The notes beneath the pieces are model-generated. The model was not told the origin of the DNA, did no database searches, and saw only the letters and a list, made by a program, of their open reading frames with translations. A program made the translations under genes and the position numbers. Of a stretch of DNA of 64,000 bases, positions 1-11,482 are shown piece by piece. The stretch's first letter is position 1; the number at the start of each line of letters is the position of its first letter. The stretch lies in contig CADCXA010000025.1 of the NCBI GenBank assembly GCA_902806565.1, positions 1,240,001-1,304,000 of the forward strand. The letters are read 5' to 3'. The stretch comes from Hypoxylon rubiginosum. Its lineage: Eukaryota > Ascomycota > Sordariomycetes > Xylariales > Hypoxylaceae.

Positions 1-1429
1 CTCTCTCGAGGCGAGGTCGATTTGAGAAAGCTTAGGCATGGGATAATTGGGAAAAATGTCGTCACTATCAGCTGTCAGATTCCGGTGGACTGGCCGAAAT
101 CGGTTTACCCAATGCGGGACGAAGAACTGCGAAATCAAATTGCGGTCGAGGATCTTCCCAAGGCAAACTGCCATGATACTATGTTTAAGGGGCTCTACGC
201 TAGTCCGTCCTCAGTTCCTCCGCGGCGTCCTTGATGCCTACCTAGGCATGACGCAGGCATGAGTTGGCTTTGGTTTTCTGTCCATCGCTGTGTCTCAACG
301 AGAGAGAGACTGTTTGCCCCCGTCGGTGCGGATAGTTCCCGCAACTCACTATTCCCGCTAGGTTTCCTACGTCTGGGGCATTGCCGTCGTTCCTAAAAAC
401 CAGGTGGATCATCTGCTTGCCAAGCCCGGGATACTCGGCCGCTAACTATCCTTGAGCACAAAGCCGTGAATCGAGGACATCCTTGTGGCACTAAGGCTCA
501 AATGCCTTTTGCCCTACGTCGGTCCGATCGAGGTAGGAAATACTTGCCTCTATGATCAAGGATATCGCACTGATCTTCTTGTTCTACTCGAGATATCGGC
601 AGAGAAGAACGGGACCGCGAGTGCCTGTGTGGCATTGGGCCTAGCAACGCACTTGCGGCAAGACGCGTTCTAACCAACTAACCAATTCTTAGGCTACCTA
701 CTTGGATAGCTCATTTTGGCTAGAGATACTTTTGAGGCATGTTATCTTTGCTATCGACCCCCCTATGCGAATTTTCAGCCTCGTCTCTCAACCGTGCTCG
801 ACGCTTTTCAGTGAGGGAGAAAAGGGGTTGACAAATACTGAGTCACTATACCAACACTCTGATCTATAGCATGTCGTTGTACCTGACTTTATATAAACCT
901 AAGAAGTCGACATGTACCTACCGCATAAGTCCATCTCTTAGAGGTATTGTACCGCTCGCCTTGATACCAACATCAGAACATATCGTCGAGGCCTCAAACT
1001 AAGGGACTCTAGTTGGGCTTCTACGCTCTCCGGCGTATTTATTCTTATCTACCATATATCATACTAGCCATCAAGCTCACTACATGTCATCGTAATATAA
1101 TACCAGTTCACGCTCATCAGTTTCCTCTATACGTCCTATCGTGGTAGCTCAACTCATCTGGTGATATGTAGACATGAAGATAATAATATTTATATCTTAA
1201 CCGTCTAATAGAAAGGTTATTCACTACCTATTCGATGGAACTGCCCTATACTAACCTCCATTCTTCTTCTATACATCCTCCTCCCTGTCAGAATCTCCCA
1301 CGACTAATATCATAAATATACCTGCAATTTAAAATGGCGGTGCGTTCGCTGATTCATCTTCCTATTAAAATATAAAATAATTTTACCCGTAACCATCAAG
1401 TAGTTGTAGACCAAGGGTCTCACGAGGCT
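1..1429. other. Intergenic, no gene seen
   Basis: I see no recognisable gene. The open frames here are at most 71 codons, overlap one another and resemble no family I know. From about 1050 to 1380 the sequence becomes AT-richer. Confidence 0.6.
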
Positions 1430-1514
1430 ACCCACTGCTGGATTCGAACCAACTGGTTTTCTTCATATGTACAAGAAAACCCATCCAGGTGTAAAGCCAC
1501 TACACCAAGTGGGA
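1430..1514 (-). pseudogene. tRNA-like sequence with abnormal anticodon region
   Basis: On the minus strand this has the outline of a tRNA gene. The B box GGTTCGAATCC (1440-1450) matches consensus perfectly. An A-box-like TGGTGTAGTGG (1497-1507) differs from consensus at one main position. The ends can pair over six bases (CCCACT with AGTGGG), the D stem is GTGT/ACAC, and the T stem is GTTGG/CCAGC. The normal five-pair anticodon arm cannot be drawn; a perfect nine-base hairpin (GGTTTTCTT with AAGAAAACC) occupies its place. The D arm resembles tRNA-Glu, but I assign no anticodon. It may be a tRNA pseudogene, an unusual intron-bearing tRNA or a tRNA-derived repeat. Confidence 0.5.
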
Positions 1515-1687
1515 TTGACGTAACACTTTGGAATCTGTTGATGTATGCTGAACAGGTGGTATTGTCCTAGGTATATATAGTCAGATTAGTTTAATAACCA
1601 CCACGATGTATCTCATAGCTCCGTTGTCCAATAGTTCAACACCAGAGTAGATACCTAGTCTTTAAGCCTACCTACCGAACTAACATC

Positions 1688-2935
1688 TCATGAGCCTATC
1701 ACGAGGCCGACCAGATCCTCCGGCTCGTCGAAGAAATCCAAAACCACGATGCCCAAACGGCTCCCCTGCATATCCCGCAGCACCGCGGCTAGCTGCTGGT
1801 TCACGCCGCCGTCCGGCGTCGCCTCGGTCCCGTTCCCGAGCGCCATGGTCTCGGGGAACACGGGCGGGTTGTTTGTATTATGCTCGCCCGACGCGAACGT
1901 GATGAACAGGCTGTCTTCTTCTTCTTCCTCCTCCTCCTCTCCGTCCGCGTCGTTCGTGGTAATGTTAACCGCCGCCGCCGCCGCCTTCTCCAAGTGCATC
2001 CGCACCGCATCCAGCTTCGCCGCCACATTCCCAGCCACCGTCGAATTAACCCCCAGATCCGCCGGCTCGTAGTAATCCTCAATAAACGCCGTCGCGTTCG
2101 TCGTATCATTATACACCAGCGCGAACCCCTCCTCCTCATTATCCGGCCACCGCCCCGGACTCAAATGCAGCCCCGGCAGCACCAACCCCCCATACCTCCC
2201 CTCATCCAGATCAAACCGTCTCAACAACACCACCTTCCCCCGACTCTCCCCCAGCGTCCCCAACCGCCCTCCCCCGTCCCTCCGCACGTACTCCCCCGCC
2301 GCCCCCTCCGTCAGCGCGCTTACCAGCAGCTCCTGCGCCCTCCCGCTAAAACTCGCGCCCTCCTTCGTCCCGCCCTCGTACTGAAAACTCAGCAGCACCG
2401 CCTCCCGCGGGTGCCTCGCCAGCCACGCGTAAAACGCGAACAGCACGTCGTCGACGGCGCTCCGCCCCGACAGCAGCGCCGCGCCGTGCCAGAAGGCGAG
2501 CCCGCCGTCGATCGGGTCGAGCGCGAACCGCAGGTCGAAGAACCGGACCCCGGCGTCCAGCGCGTCGCCGATGCTGCGCCGCTGCGTCCGGTACGTCTGC
2601 GGCGGCTGCGGGGTCACGCCGTCGCAGCGCGTCGCGTAGGAGAGCGAGGCCTGCGTGGCGGAGGTGTAGTTCCACGTCGCGGCGTCATGGGCGCCCGGGA
2701 TGTTGAGGCGCGCGAGGGGCGTGGAGTCCGGGATTGCGGACATCCAGTCTGCGTACGGCTTGGCGGCGCTGGCGCTGGTGGTAGTAGTAGTAGTAGTATC
2801 GACGGCGGTGTCGCCGAAGATCTCGGTGCTGGCTTGTAGGACCTTTTGCAGCGCGAAGTCGCCCAGGTCTGCTCTAGCTACGCCTATGGCCACGGCGATG
2901 CAGCCTGCTAATACGCGTGCGAGCAGGCCGCGCAT
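1688..2935 (-). CDS. Secreted PI-PLC-like phosphodiesterase
   Basis: A single-exon 415-residue protein of the PLC-like phosphodiesterase TIM-barrel superfamily (bacterial-type PI-PLC X domain). Residues 1-22 form a signal peptide ending near VARA. The catalytic landmarks are present: IPGAHDAATW (first active-site His, near residue 80), GVRFFDLRF (core strand), and AFWHGA (second His, near residue 150). This spacing is normal, so the enzyme looks intact. Family members cleave phosphoinositides or related phosphodiesters without needing calcium; the substrate here is unknown. Low-complexity runs include a Thr stretch near residue 47 and a Glu stretch near residue 330. The coding sequence is clearly GC-rich compared with its flanks. 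It probably acts outside the cell or at the cell surface. Confidence 0.85.
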   Translation of the reverse strand: MRGLLARVLAGCIAVAIGVARADLGDFALQKVLQASTEIFGDTAVDTTTTTTTSASAAKPYADWMSAIPDSTPLARLNIPGAHDAATWNYTSATQASLSYATRCDGVTPQPPQTYRTQRRSIGDALDAGVRFFDLRFALDPIDGGLAFWHGAALLSGRSAVDDVLFAFYAWLARHPREAVLLSFQYEGGTKEGASFSGRAQELLVSALTEGAAGEYVRRDGGGRLGTLGESRGKVVLLRRFDLDEGRYGGLVLPGLHLSPGRWPDNEEEGFALVYNDTTNATAFIEDYYEPADLGVNSTVAGNVAAKLDAVRMHLEKAAAAAVNITTNDADGEEEEEEEEDSLFITFASGEHNTNNPPVFPETMALGNGTEATPDGGVNQQLAAVLRDMQGSRLGIVVLDFFDEPEDLVGLVIGS

Positions 2936-3667
2936 TTTTAAAGGGTGTTCAAGTTCACGCTAGACCGGTGACGGGCGTTTCCCAGATGAAGACCGTTGTT
3001 GTCGAGAGCGTGTTGCTACCTATTGTAGAGGGAGCGCGTCCTTGAACTCAATTCCCACAAACGTGATGGAACACGGGATTTTCCCATTCAATTAGGCTCG
3101 GGCTCATCTTATGAAGAACGTGGAGTCCAAGGAGTTCATAGAACTATACGAGTATTACTCAGCCCCGAGGCTGGGTTTTCGACGATCAGTTCTATGTTTA
3201 ATTTTACCTAGGTTCATTTATGAAGGGTCCCGTATGCGCACGCACGCGCACTGGTTGATACCCATGATTGGTGGCGTCAGCAGCAATGTAACTTCACCGT
3301 GCCTGAGTAGACGACGTAACGGCAACTTAAAAGCATTACAGGTCTTAACGTCCAATGTTATTAAGTTAGTAAACACAGAGCCCATGCGAATATCCCCAAT
3401 CCACTTGGCGATGTTTCTCGTATTGAACAAACAGCTTCGAGATACAAATAGTCCGCGTGCCGGCACTGACGATCCATCAGAGCTAGTCATACATGCTTCT
3501 ACCACGGACCAACCTGAATCAAAGCACAACAAGCGCATATCAGTCCTGAAACTAGTTCACTGAACTTTCTGAATAGTACGAATCTCCGCTTCCACGAAGC
3601 ATATTCCGAATACTCCTTCTGCAACAAATCATATCGCCTTATACCAGACTCATAGGCGGGGGAATCC
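2936..3667. other. Intergenic between PI-PLC-like gene and gtr2
   Basis: This holds the upstream region of the PI-PLC-like gene and the 3' flank of gtr2. A 150-codon plus-strand frame (3111-3563) has no recognisable domain and is not called. Confidence 0.55.
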
Positions 3668-4969
3668 TCATTTCGGCTTCGTAATTTCGAAAAATTCCTT
3701 CAGTCCCTGCACGACGACCTCCACGTTCATATTAACCAAGGGCATCTTGTCGTAGCTATCTTCCTTCATTATCGCAACCAGCGCTAGGTACTTGTCGACT
3801 TCGCGGAGTATTATGGGTTTGTTCCCATCGCTCAGCACCATGCAGCTCTCGGCCGAGACCGAGGCCACCTGATCCTCGATCTTCTGGTTCCACGGCGGGC
3901 CCTCCAGAGAGTCCTTATACCTCTGGGTTCGTGGCCAACTGCCGTAGACCTCTGTCACGTCTATTATAACGTCGATATAATCGGAACAGATCTCGTAGCT
4001 CGCCATGTCTGCGGGCTCGCTGTCAGTGGCTATATATATCTTGGACAGTACGTCGAAGAGGTACGCTTTTTCGAAGCGGCACGTGCGGCAGAGGTTGGTT
4101 AGCATCGCCTCGAGTATACCAAGCCGAGGGATAAGCTTCTGGATCACCTTGCTGAACGCTTCGAAAATGCTGTGGTTGTAAATGCTAGTAAGGTGGAAAG
4201 TGACGGGAGCATTCTCGAACCCGTGATCGGAGAGCTCGTCTTGGATTCGTATTGTAATGTCTCGTTGAATATCCAACTTGTAGTCATCTGATAGACCATC
4301 TACCTTGTGAATGAAAACTTCGATTTTGATGTTGGGATAGGTTCGCTGGAGGTTTAGTATCGTCACGTTGAGGCGTGCTACAGCCTCTAGGTAGTCATCC
4401 TGAGCATCGATAACCCAAATCAAGGCGCCGATCTCGCCAAACATTGCGTCAATATCGAACGTCGGATTATCAAAGATATCGATCTGACCAGGAAAGTCCC
4501 ACACTTGGAAGTCCATGAAAGACCTATAGGATAATGTCAGAAAAGCTCGCACCACGAGCAACGATATATCAAACACTTACGGCATAGTGTCTTTCTGAAT
4601 GCGCGCCGTCGACTCGAGGTATAAAGTCTCACTGGGAGGCAGCTTATGAAAGACCACGCTGGCTATCGATGACTTGCCACTCCTATACTGGGGTTAGTTC
4701 AACCACCCGTCCAGCACCCGGCACGAAGCAACATACCTTCTCTGTCCCATCAAGAGCAACCTAGGTTTCCCTTTTGTCGGTGGATCCGGAGGTTGCTCAG
4801 ACACCCTCGAGCCATTCTTGCGCTGTCTTTGATCCTGTTCATATAAACGTGTTAGAGCGTGGCGAGCTGGACTGGCGGGACCTGATTGTTCCCCGTAGGT
4901 TTCTTCTTGGGTATCCTCCAAGTCGAAGACGTCTATACCCCGGAGCCGAGAAGACATAACGACAGACAA
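3668..4969 (-). CDS. gtr2: Rag-family GTPase Gtr2 (RagC/D type)
   Basis: Gtr2 pairs with Gtr1 on the vacuole surface, within the EGO/Ragulator system, to report amino-acid sufficiency to TORC1. Three exons join in frame: 4969-4737, 4682-4581 and 4523-3668, giving 396 residues (392 from the inner ATG at 4957). The first intron splits the P-loop codon for GQRRSGKSS. The second lies just before the switch region. The RagC/D-like motif [10 protein letters not shown] and the G4-like HKVDGL are visible, followed by the roadblock-like C-terminal half. A low-complexity, charged segment of about 55 residues precedes the GTPase domain. Motif order and length fit Gtr2 better than Gtr1. The exon model is well supported by frame, but the exact start is uncertain. 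Confidence 0.92.
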
Positions 4970-7846
4970 ATGAAGCGAGAAAGAAAATAGGACAGCGCGA
5001 AGCGACGCTTGTCAGCATGGAATACCAGTCTTCGGCGTACTAATGATCGTGGCGCTGGTCGGAGCAGGCGTGCCCCTGATATGGATGTAATATTCCCTGG
5101 TTCATCTCTGCTAAATGACACGAGAAGGTGACGAGAAGGTGTGGCTTTTTTCCAGTCCGTATGAGAGAGTATGTGCAATAGCCGGAGGCTCTGTGCTTGT
5201 GCTCGTGGGCGGGGTTGGAAAGGCCAGCGAACGAGCCAATCTGCAAACGAGGTTGCCGAATCCAAGGGCTCGGGTAGGCAAATGCAAGATCGAAAAGCCC
5301 AAAAGCCGCGACGACTGGGTGGCTGCAGATAGGCGAGTTCGAACCAGGGATATATCAAATATCACAACGGGACAAGCCCACGGATCTGGGATTCTCAGCT
5401 CGATCAAACCAGGGCATTCGGCTCCTCAGGGTCCTGTAAGAAGGAGCGGGATGATTTCATTGCTGATCTCACCGTCGCACAAATCAAACGACTCGGTGAT
5501 TCCGTCCAGACAGATCGGATGAACGAGTGGTAGGTAATCATGTCATAATAATCATTCCCGTTTGCAAGCTCAAGCTCAGACCCGTTGGTGACGTCTGCCT
5601 AATCATAACAAAAATAACAAGGACGGGTACTGTAATTAGGAACTGGAATGACCACTCCCACGGGGTGTGTTGATTGCGCGTCAGAGGCGGCACGGCAGTA
5701 AGAGAGCGAATATATCAAGGGGCGGGAAGTACCTGGCTGGCACAGGGGCATCCCGTAGCCGTCGATGAACTGATTTACCTTCCCGAAAAAGTGTCGGCGA
5801 TGATACGCGGCGGTGTTTTCTTGTGCCACTGGGCAAATAATCCAGTTCCAGCTCGGGGTGTATTTTGATTCATAAGCAGGGGGGGAATAGTTGGGAATGG
5901 TGAAGAAAAAAAGAAAGTAATAAAAGTCAATGTCTTACCTCCATGATCAGAGCAGTATACCCCTAACGTATAACTAGGAAGAGCCCCGGACAAATCTAAC
6001 TTATCTGCTACCTAACGCTTAGGGGCAATCAAATGTGCGGCCCTGTGCTCTGGTTCCTCTGGTCCCTCTGGTCCCTCTAGTCCTCTGTCGTTCTATCCTC
6101 CCCTCCCCAAGGCGACATAGAAACAGGGACGACACAGGTAGAGATACTCTTTGCGTCCCGGTCCTCTTATGGGCTCAAGAGCGAAGGTTGGTGTCCGCCT
6201 CGAGTGGTACTCTGGCCTGTGGGAATGAGGAATTCTGAGTCAGCTCTGTATGCGGCGACGAATGAATTGTCTGAACCAGAACCAGCAGGCTGGCGCGGGC
6301 TGACTCACCCTCAGCCCGTTGCACCAATACGACGCCGAGAACCTGATGACTCGGGGGGCGCAACTATGCAGTGTTCGTGCTTTAGTGGTCGCAATAAACA
6401 GCGGCAAAAATAAACAGGCGAAGGCGCACAACAGTCGGCAAGATATCTCGGTAGAGGTTTCGATGTCAGGATCTTTTCTCTTTCTTTCTGCTTCAGCTCT
6501 GCCTCGTTCGCTGTTGGACGGGACCTGGACGGGACCTGAACTTGGGAGGTGACCTTAATTCCGGGATCGATTGAATTAATTGAACACCTTGTCGCGCCAA
6601 TTTATTCTTGGCAAACGCCGATAGATTGTAATGTTGGTAATTTCAGCGCAGAATCCCGTCCCGTGCAAGACATTAAAAAAATCAGTATATGAGTCTCCTT
6701 TTACAAGAAATGATGAAAGGGTTGAGTGAAATTGTTGTTAATTGAGGCAATATCCCAGGACCGAAGACGACCGAGATATTCTCCAAAGCGGAGTTGTGAG
6801 TTGAAAGTCGAGAGTTGCGAGGTTAACGGTTAACGGTTAACTGTCCCTCCAGCTGGTGCTTTTAGTTTGTCAGCTGCTAAAGTAATCCTTATCGTAACAG
6901 CCCACACATACTCGGCCCAACTCATTCAATGTCTCAAGTTTTAGACTTCTAGACTCAATATTTTCTGTTTAAACCTCTAGTGGATAAATTAATGTTTATT
7001 TCTCAGACATGATGACATCGGTGTATTAGGTGTACCTTCTCTCTACTTCACATATCATTTAATGTCCCCCGATGATCGATTGCATTCTCCATTCTCGATA
7101 TTGTTGTAGCATGAATCGATTCAGTTACAGCGCAACAATTCATCAACAATTGAACCTGCTGCTTATCCTCTGGTTCGATAATGCCATTCAGAAACTTCTC
7201 CTTTGGTGGTTTGTTTGACCAAGTCGGCGAGCTACATCTCGGGACGCTGTCATTCTATTGGTGGAAGCCGAACTGAACCTTCGGATAAGCATCGTAGGTA
7301 TTACCCATGTCATTCGAGGTACGCACGAGGCACCATCTTGAAGATTATCATGACACTTAGACGGTTACATGCTTCTAGGAATTCATCATCAACGCAAGCA
7401 GCATGCCTACCCTATTTTTAGAGCTCGGCTCATGCACGAAAGACCCGACGCTCCAGTCAGCTTGAATCGATGATGCAGTAATACGCGATTTATATTCCGT
7501 CCAATTCATTCAACCCAATATGTTGAATTGCCGTAGAATACCCTCGAAGGCCTGGCCCAAAAGCATCTAGGTACACACTCCTTCACAGCTTACCGAATCA
7601 TGCATCAGTCGTGGTTTGTCGCCCGACCATACCAAACATAACAAAACAGTACCGTTACCGACGCAAAATCAATGTGTGGTAATCCCCCTAACTCCAATAC
7701 GATGCATACCCGCCTATGCCCTGTACCGCATGTCGTGGAAAGTTGCGTCATTGCCAAGTGAACCAGGGCCTGCCCAAGAATGGCTAAGGCGTACTAGCCA
7801 TCAAGTCTCGTACGACCGATTTAGCCGTTAAAGAACCGCTTCCATT
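4970..7846. other. Long intergenic region upstream of gtr2
   Basis: About 2.9 kb with no recognisable gene. Several overlapping open frames on both strands (for example 5115-5522 plus and 5111-5407 minus) look random. A perfect three-copy GGTTAAC repeat lies at 6821-6841. The part next to 4970 should contain the gtr2 promoter, and the part next to 7846 the 3' flank of the MIF-like gene. Confidence 0.6.
6821..6841. repeat. GGTTAAC x3 short tandem repeat
   Basis: Three perfect head-to-tail copies of the 7-bp unit GGTTAAC. It is too short to assign a function. Confidence 0.8.
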
Positions 7847-8955
7847 TTAGGCCGCCGTCTTTCCGCTAAATAGACTAAACCGCAGGCTTCTACGTCGCGG
7901 CGCCGTCTTTATCGGCTTCTGCTCCACCAGCTCGCCCAGCGTGTCGTCCTCGGGCGGTGTAGGAGGCACCTCCGGAATAGTCGCTATAGGTGTGGTCTCA
8001 TCCGAAGTGCTCGGTGGCGGGGTGGGAACTCTTGCAAGATCGGTCATTGAGGCGGATTTGAAGCCCCCAAAAGACTGCAACGATATTAGCTAACGGTCCT
8101 GCAATCCAATTCAACATCCGGGCCAAGGGGGGAAACAATACCTTGACACCGATCCTTCGGTTCGACTTGGCGTGTTTTCTGGTCTCGGCAGGCTTGTCAT
8201 CCGCCGTGGCATTGCTCGATTTCTCTATCTCGGCAGCAATTGTCTTACCTCCCACCGCAACATTCTCCTCAGGCGTGGCAACAAAGCGCACATAACCCCT
8301 CGACGTGATGACCCCCAGCGTCTCTTGAATGTGCTGCTGAATAAGTGCCGCATTCCTTTTATTTGTGGTCGGCTGCACCAGGCAAGGAAGCGCGTGGATA
8401 GTCAACGTGTACGCTGGATCGAAGGTGCCACCAAACATCATACAACAACCGTGATTCAAGTTGATGACAATCGACGAGATTGGTCGCTGATACCTACTTG
8501 ATAGGTGGTACGAAAGATCCGTTATAAAAGAATACTCGTCCTTGATCTGTAGGATCATATCAGTATGCCGAATTCGTAGAGTAGTTGGAATGAAAACTCA
8601 CAATGACGTTCGTCCTCAATTCAGCTAGGACGATGGCTTCGTTCTGTACACGAGCCCTAACTGGATCGGGGTCCCGGTTGGCGGTTGCGAATTCGCTCTC
8701 GAAGTAAGCGCTTCTCTTCTTGCTGAGCTCCGAATGCCCGTGGGACTTGCGATTGCCCATGGGATCGCCGGGCAGAGGACGGTCAATATTGCGCATCATC
8801 TTGTTGCCTTCGACTATATGGACTTTGGAAGCTCGCGTGGGCTGGGCTTTCCGTTGGGTAGCAGGTGGGTTAGAGGCGACAGGAGAGTGGTTGTTGACCG
8901 TAGAGGATGAGTTTATACGAGTAGCCCTCGCTGACAAGGAATCTGGTCGAGGCAT
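7847..8955 (-). CDS. MIF/tautomerase-superfamily domain protein
   Basis: Three exons join in frame: 8955-8602, 8546-8142 and 8074-7847, giving 328 residues from the ATG at 8955. The open frame continues upstream without an ATG to 9033 and has a good acceptor (CCCAG) near 9040, so an additional 5' exon is likely. The middle (residues ~95-230) aligns with macrophage migration inhibitory factor: MMFGGTFDPAYTLTIHAL corresponds to the MIF core strand, and NKRNAALIQQHI plus RGYVRFV to the later helix and strand. Basic, Ser/Pro-rich tails flank it. In MIF the catalytic proline is the free N-terminus. Here the domain is internal and a valine lies at that position, so tautomerase activity is doubtful. 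Function is unknown. Confidence 0.78.
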
Positions 8956-9033
8956 GGTTCCAAAAGGATTAGGGTGCTTAATGTTGTGGGTAATCTTGGA
9001 TATTCTGTCCTGCCAAGTGCGATGTTTCTCCAA

Positions 9034-10755
9034 CGAATCTGGGATTGTTTAGTGGTGATGGTGGCTTGTCAGCATTAGGCTAACGCATAGTATTCGTATA
9101 AGTGCTGAGCCGTCAAGAAGTGTGGAGGCAGTCCTCTGTTTTCGGTTAGAGGGTACCGATCTAGACCTCGTCTTCCCTCGTAAATGGGTTGCGAACTTGG
9201 GGTTTCTGGCCTAGTAGTATAAGAGGCTGAGTGCGTGGCCGCCAGCTAGTTTAGGTCTTATTTCGTGATAGAAAACTGGCCAAGAGGTAAGTAAATGGAA
9301 AAGCTGAACTGAGGTCTCGCCCTTGGACGTATCCAAAGTTGAGACGGCCAAGTGGTGATTCCTGTGGCGCTTGGGTGGCACTTGAGAGGCACTTGAGAGG
9401 CACTTGAGAACTCCGACGGAGTAAACTGTGCAGCTGTGCAGGCGATGGGAATGGAAATGGGTGTGAATATAAGGTTTTAAGTAGGTTAGGGAGGTATTTA
9501 TTTATGGCATGCATAGAATTTGGCTTGTTTGCACGACGTCGTCTTGAATGTTGAATGTTGTTACCTAAGGTGAGTTTTTAACTAAGTCTGTCGTCAAGCT
9601 GCATGAGGCAGGTACAGTACCATGGGAACTGACCCAAGACCCAAATGACTCCGAGTAAAAAAGGTAAAAAGGTCAATAAGCACTTCCCTTTCCCAGTCTT
9701 ACATATTCCACATTCCTCGCCCTTCCTTATATTATTTTTGGACACTCGCTACCTAAGTAGTGTATCTTTTTATTTCAAGAACGGCCGAATCTCACTTCAA
9801 CCTGCTCTTCATCCTAAATTTCTGCTTCCTCAGTTATCACTGATCAGTTACACTCTTGCTTCAGATTGTTTGTAATACGGCACACATTACACCATTACAC
9901 ACGACTGGCCGGATCTGGGTAGAACATGGAAGCCCGCGGCAACCCCAACATGCACAACACCCGTGCAACGGTGCTACCCGTTCTGGCCGCCTGCATCCAG
10001 TTATTAATTAATGATAGCAATCAGGAGAGCGACATCACGATCCCCTGTGGGGGTTTGAAATGATTCTTTCGATTCCTTCGTGGAAGGATGGAAGATTGTA
10101 TATATTATCATGTCGAACCCCCAGACCGACCCCCCCTGGGGAACATCGGACAGAGTCCCACTGATTACCCTCGATATATTAAGATGACGATAGCTATCTA
10201 CCGAAGGTCACATCTTGGTTGCCTTTCCAAGGTTATTTTGGGGGTCCCTTATCGCGCAGAAGCACGTCGCAGACCGGAGCCGCAGCTATCCGTCTGGACT
10301 GATAAGTTGTCAGTTCATTCCTTGCATATCCGAGACCGTTTGTACGAGCCTGGTTCAAATCATACAGCGAATCCGAATTAAATGTTATTATGGGCTACCT
10401 GGCTTACCGAGATCCGAGATATCGCACCAATCAGTCCGGTCCTCATATATATGAGCCAGGGAGCGAGGTGACCTAGAACGTCAACACGCAGCGTCCCTTT
10501 AGATAACATGAATTGCACCGCCACCTCTCTTCCCCCAAATGACCTATTACAGCTGTTGTACAGATTACCAACACAACTCGGCCGTATTCCTCGCTTCGCC
10601 CTGTATCTATTTTGCTCGCCCGCCTCCCCTGCCCTCAGAAGCAGACTCCAGCAAACATACAAGGGGTGTCGCCATATTGCGGGAGTGTTGGCACACGGCC
10701 GTGTGCAGGCTCAGGACCAGAATAGAAGCCCTAATGTTTGGGGCGCCGCGCCACC
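9034..10755. other. Intergenic, possible 5' exon and promoter of MIF-like gene
   Basis: The first few hundred bases probably carry the upstream exon and promoter of the MIF-like gene. A GGCACTTGAGA x3 repeat lies at 9377-9409. The plus-strand frames near 10508-10847 overlap the 3' end of the membrane-protein gene and look like antisense shadows. Confidence 0.5.
9377..9409. repeat. 11-bp minisatellite, 3 copies
   Basis: Three perfect copies of GGCACTTGAGA, upstream of the MIF-like gene. Confidence 0.85.
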
Positions 10756-11482
10756 TTACGACGATGGCACGGGACTGCCAGACTTGCGAAACGGCCTGGC
10801 ACCGATTGACTTTCTCTCCAGCATTGATTGATAACCAGCAACGGTGAGCACGACCAATTCGACGGGCACTAGTATGACGGATAGGTACAGCGCAGTCCGG
10901 CTCTCGTTGCACAAGGTACCAAAGTGCGGTCTCGCACTCATATTTGCAAATCCCCACTGGCAACTCCAGCTCTGCAGCGTATCATCTGTGGTAGAGGCGT
11001 TGATGGCATAGAAGAAGATCATGCTTATCATCACACCCGTGAAACTAACAAAAGGTGCAACAAAAGTGAGAGACGTATGGACTATCTTCTGGTTGCGTAG
11101 CTAAGGAATTCTTAGCATAAGTTAAACACGTCGCATGAGAGTTACTACTTACCACCTGGACCTTACTGAAGAGCAGAGATACAACATTGGCTAGGACCAC
11201 GATACAACTGCCGACCACAAGCGCTATCGTAGGCCGAAGGTCAAATTGATCAGGCCATAGCGGTAAATGGAAGTCGCCTGAGAGGTGAGTCGAATTGTAT
11301 GCCGCCAACGTGTCGGCTGAAGTCCCAAGGACGGTGAAGCCGCAGAGTAGGGCGAGAAGCGTCAAACCAACGCGGGCGGCATCAACCAGGCGGACCTTCT
11401 TGAGGTGCTTCTGGTAATGTAGGTCCTGAGGGTCGACCTCGGAGTAGGTGGTTAAGCCCAGGCCCTTGTTTTCGGAAGACAT
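10756..11482 (-). CDS. Small four-span membrane protein, unknown function
   Basis: Two exons, 11482-11153 and 11100-10756, join in phase 0 to give 224 residues. The intron has donor GTAAGT and acceptor TTAG. The chosen start begins MSSENKGLGL, and the upstream in-frame sequence looks non-coding. Four hydrophobic segments are visible: about residues 40-62 (LTLLALLCGFTVLG), 88-108 (IALVVGSCIVVLANVVSLLF), 116-140 (TFVAPFVSFTGVMISMIFF) and 180-200 (LYLSVILVPVELVVLTVAG). A loop between spans 3 and 4 has three cysteines (two of them SCQW and LCNE) that could form disulfides. The layout resembles fungal four-span MARVEL-like proteins, but I cannot name the family. Confidence 0.75.

Noticed and set aside
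1880..2839. Long plus-strand frame opposite the PI-PLC-like gene (319 codons)
   Set aside because: It is a GC-rich antisense shadow with Arg/Pro/Gln-heavy composition; the minus frame has a signal peptide and catalytic motifs.
3111..3563. Plus-strand frame of 150 codons between PI-PLC-like gene and gtr2
   Set aside because: No similarity to any known family and an opposite frame of similar length overlaps it.
5330..5350. B-box-like word GGTTCGAACTC on the minus strand
   Set aside because: No A box at a proper distance and no tRNA stems could be drawn.
5111..5522. Overlapping open frames on both strands (135 and 98 codons) upstream of gtr2
   Set aside because: No recognisable domain, mutually overlapping and in a likely promoter region; chance frames are the simpler explanation.
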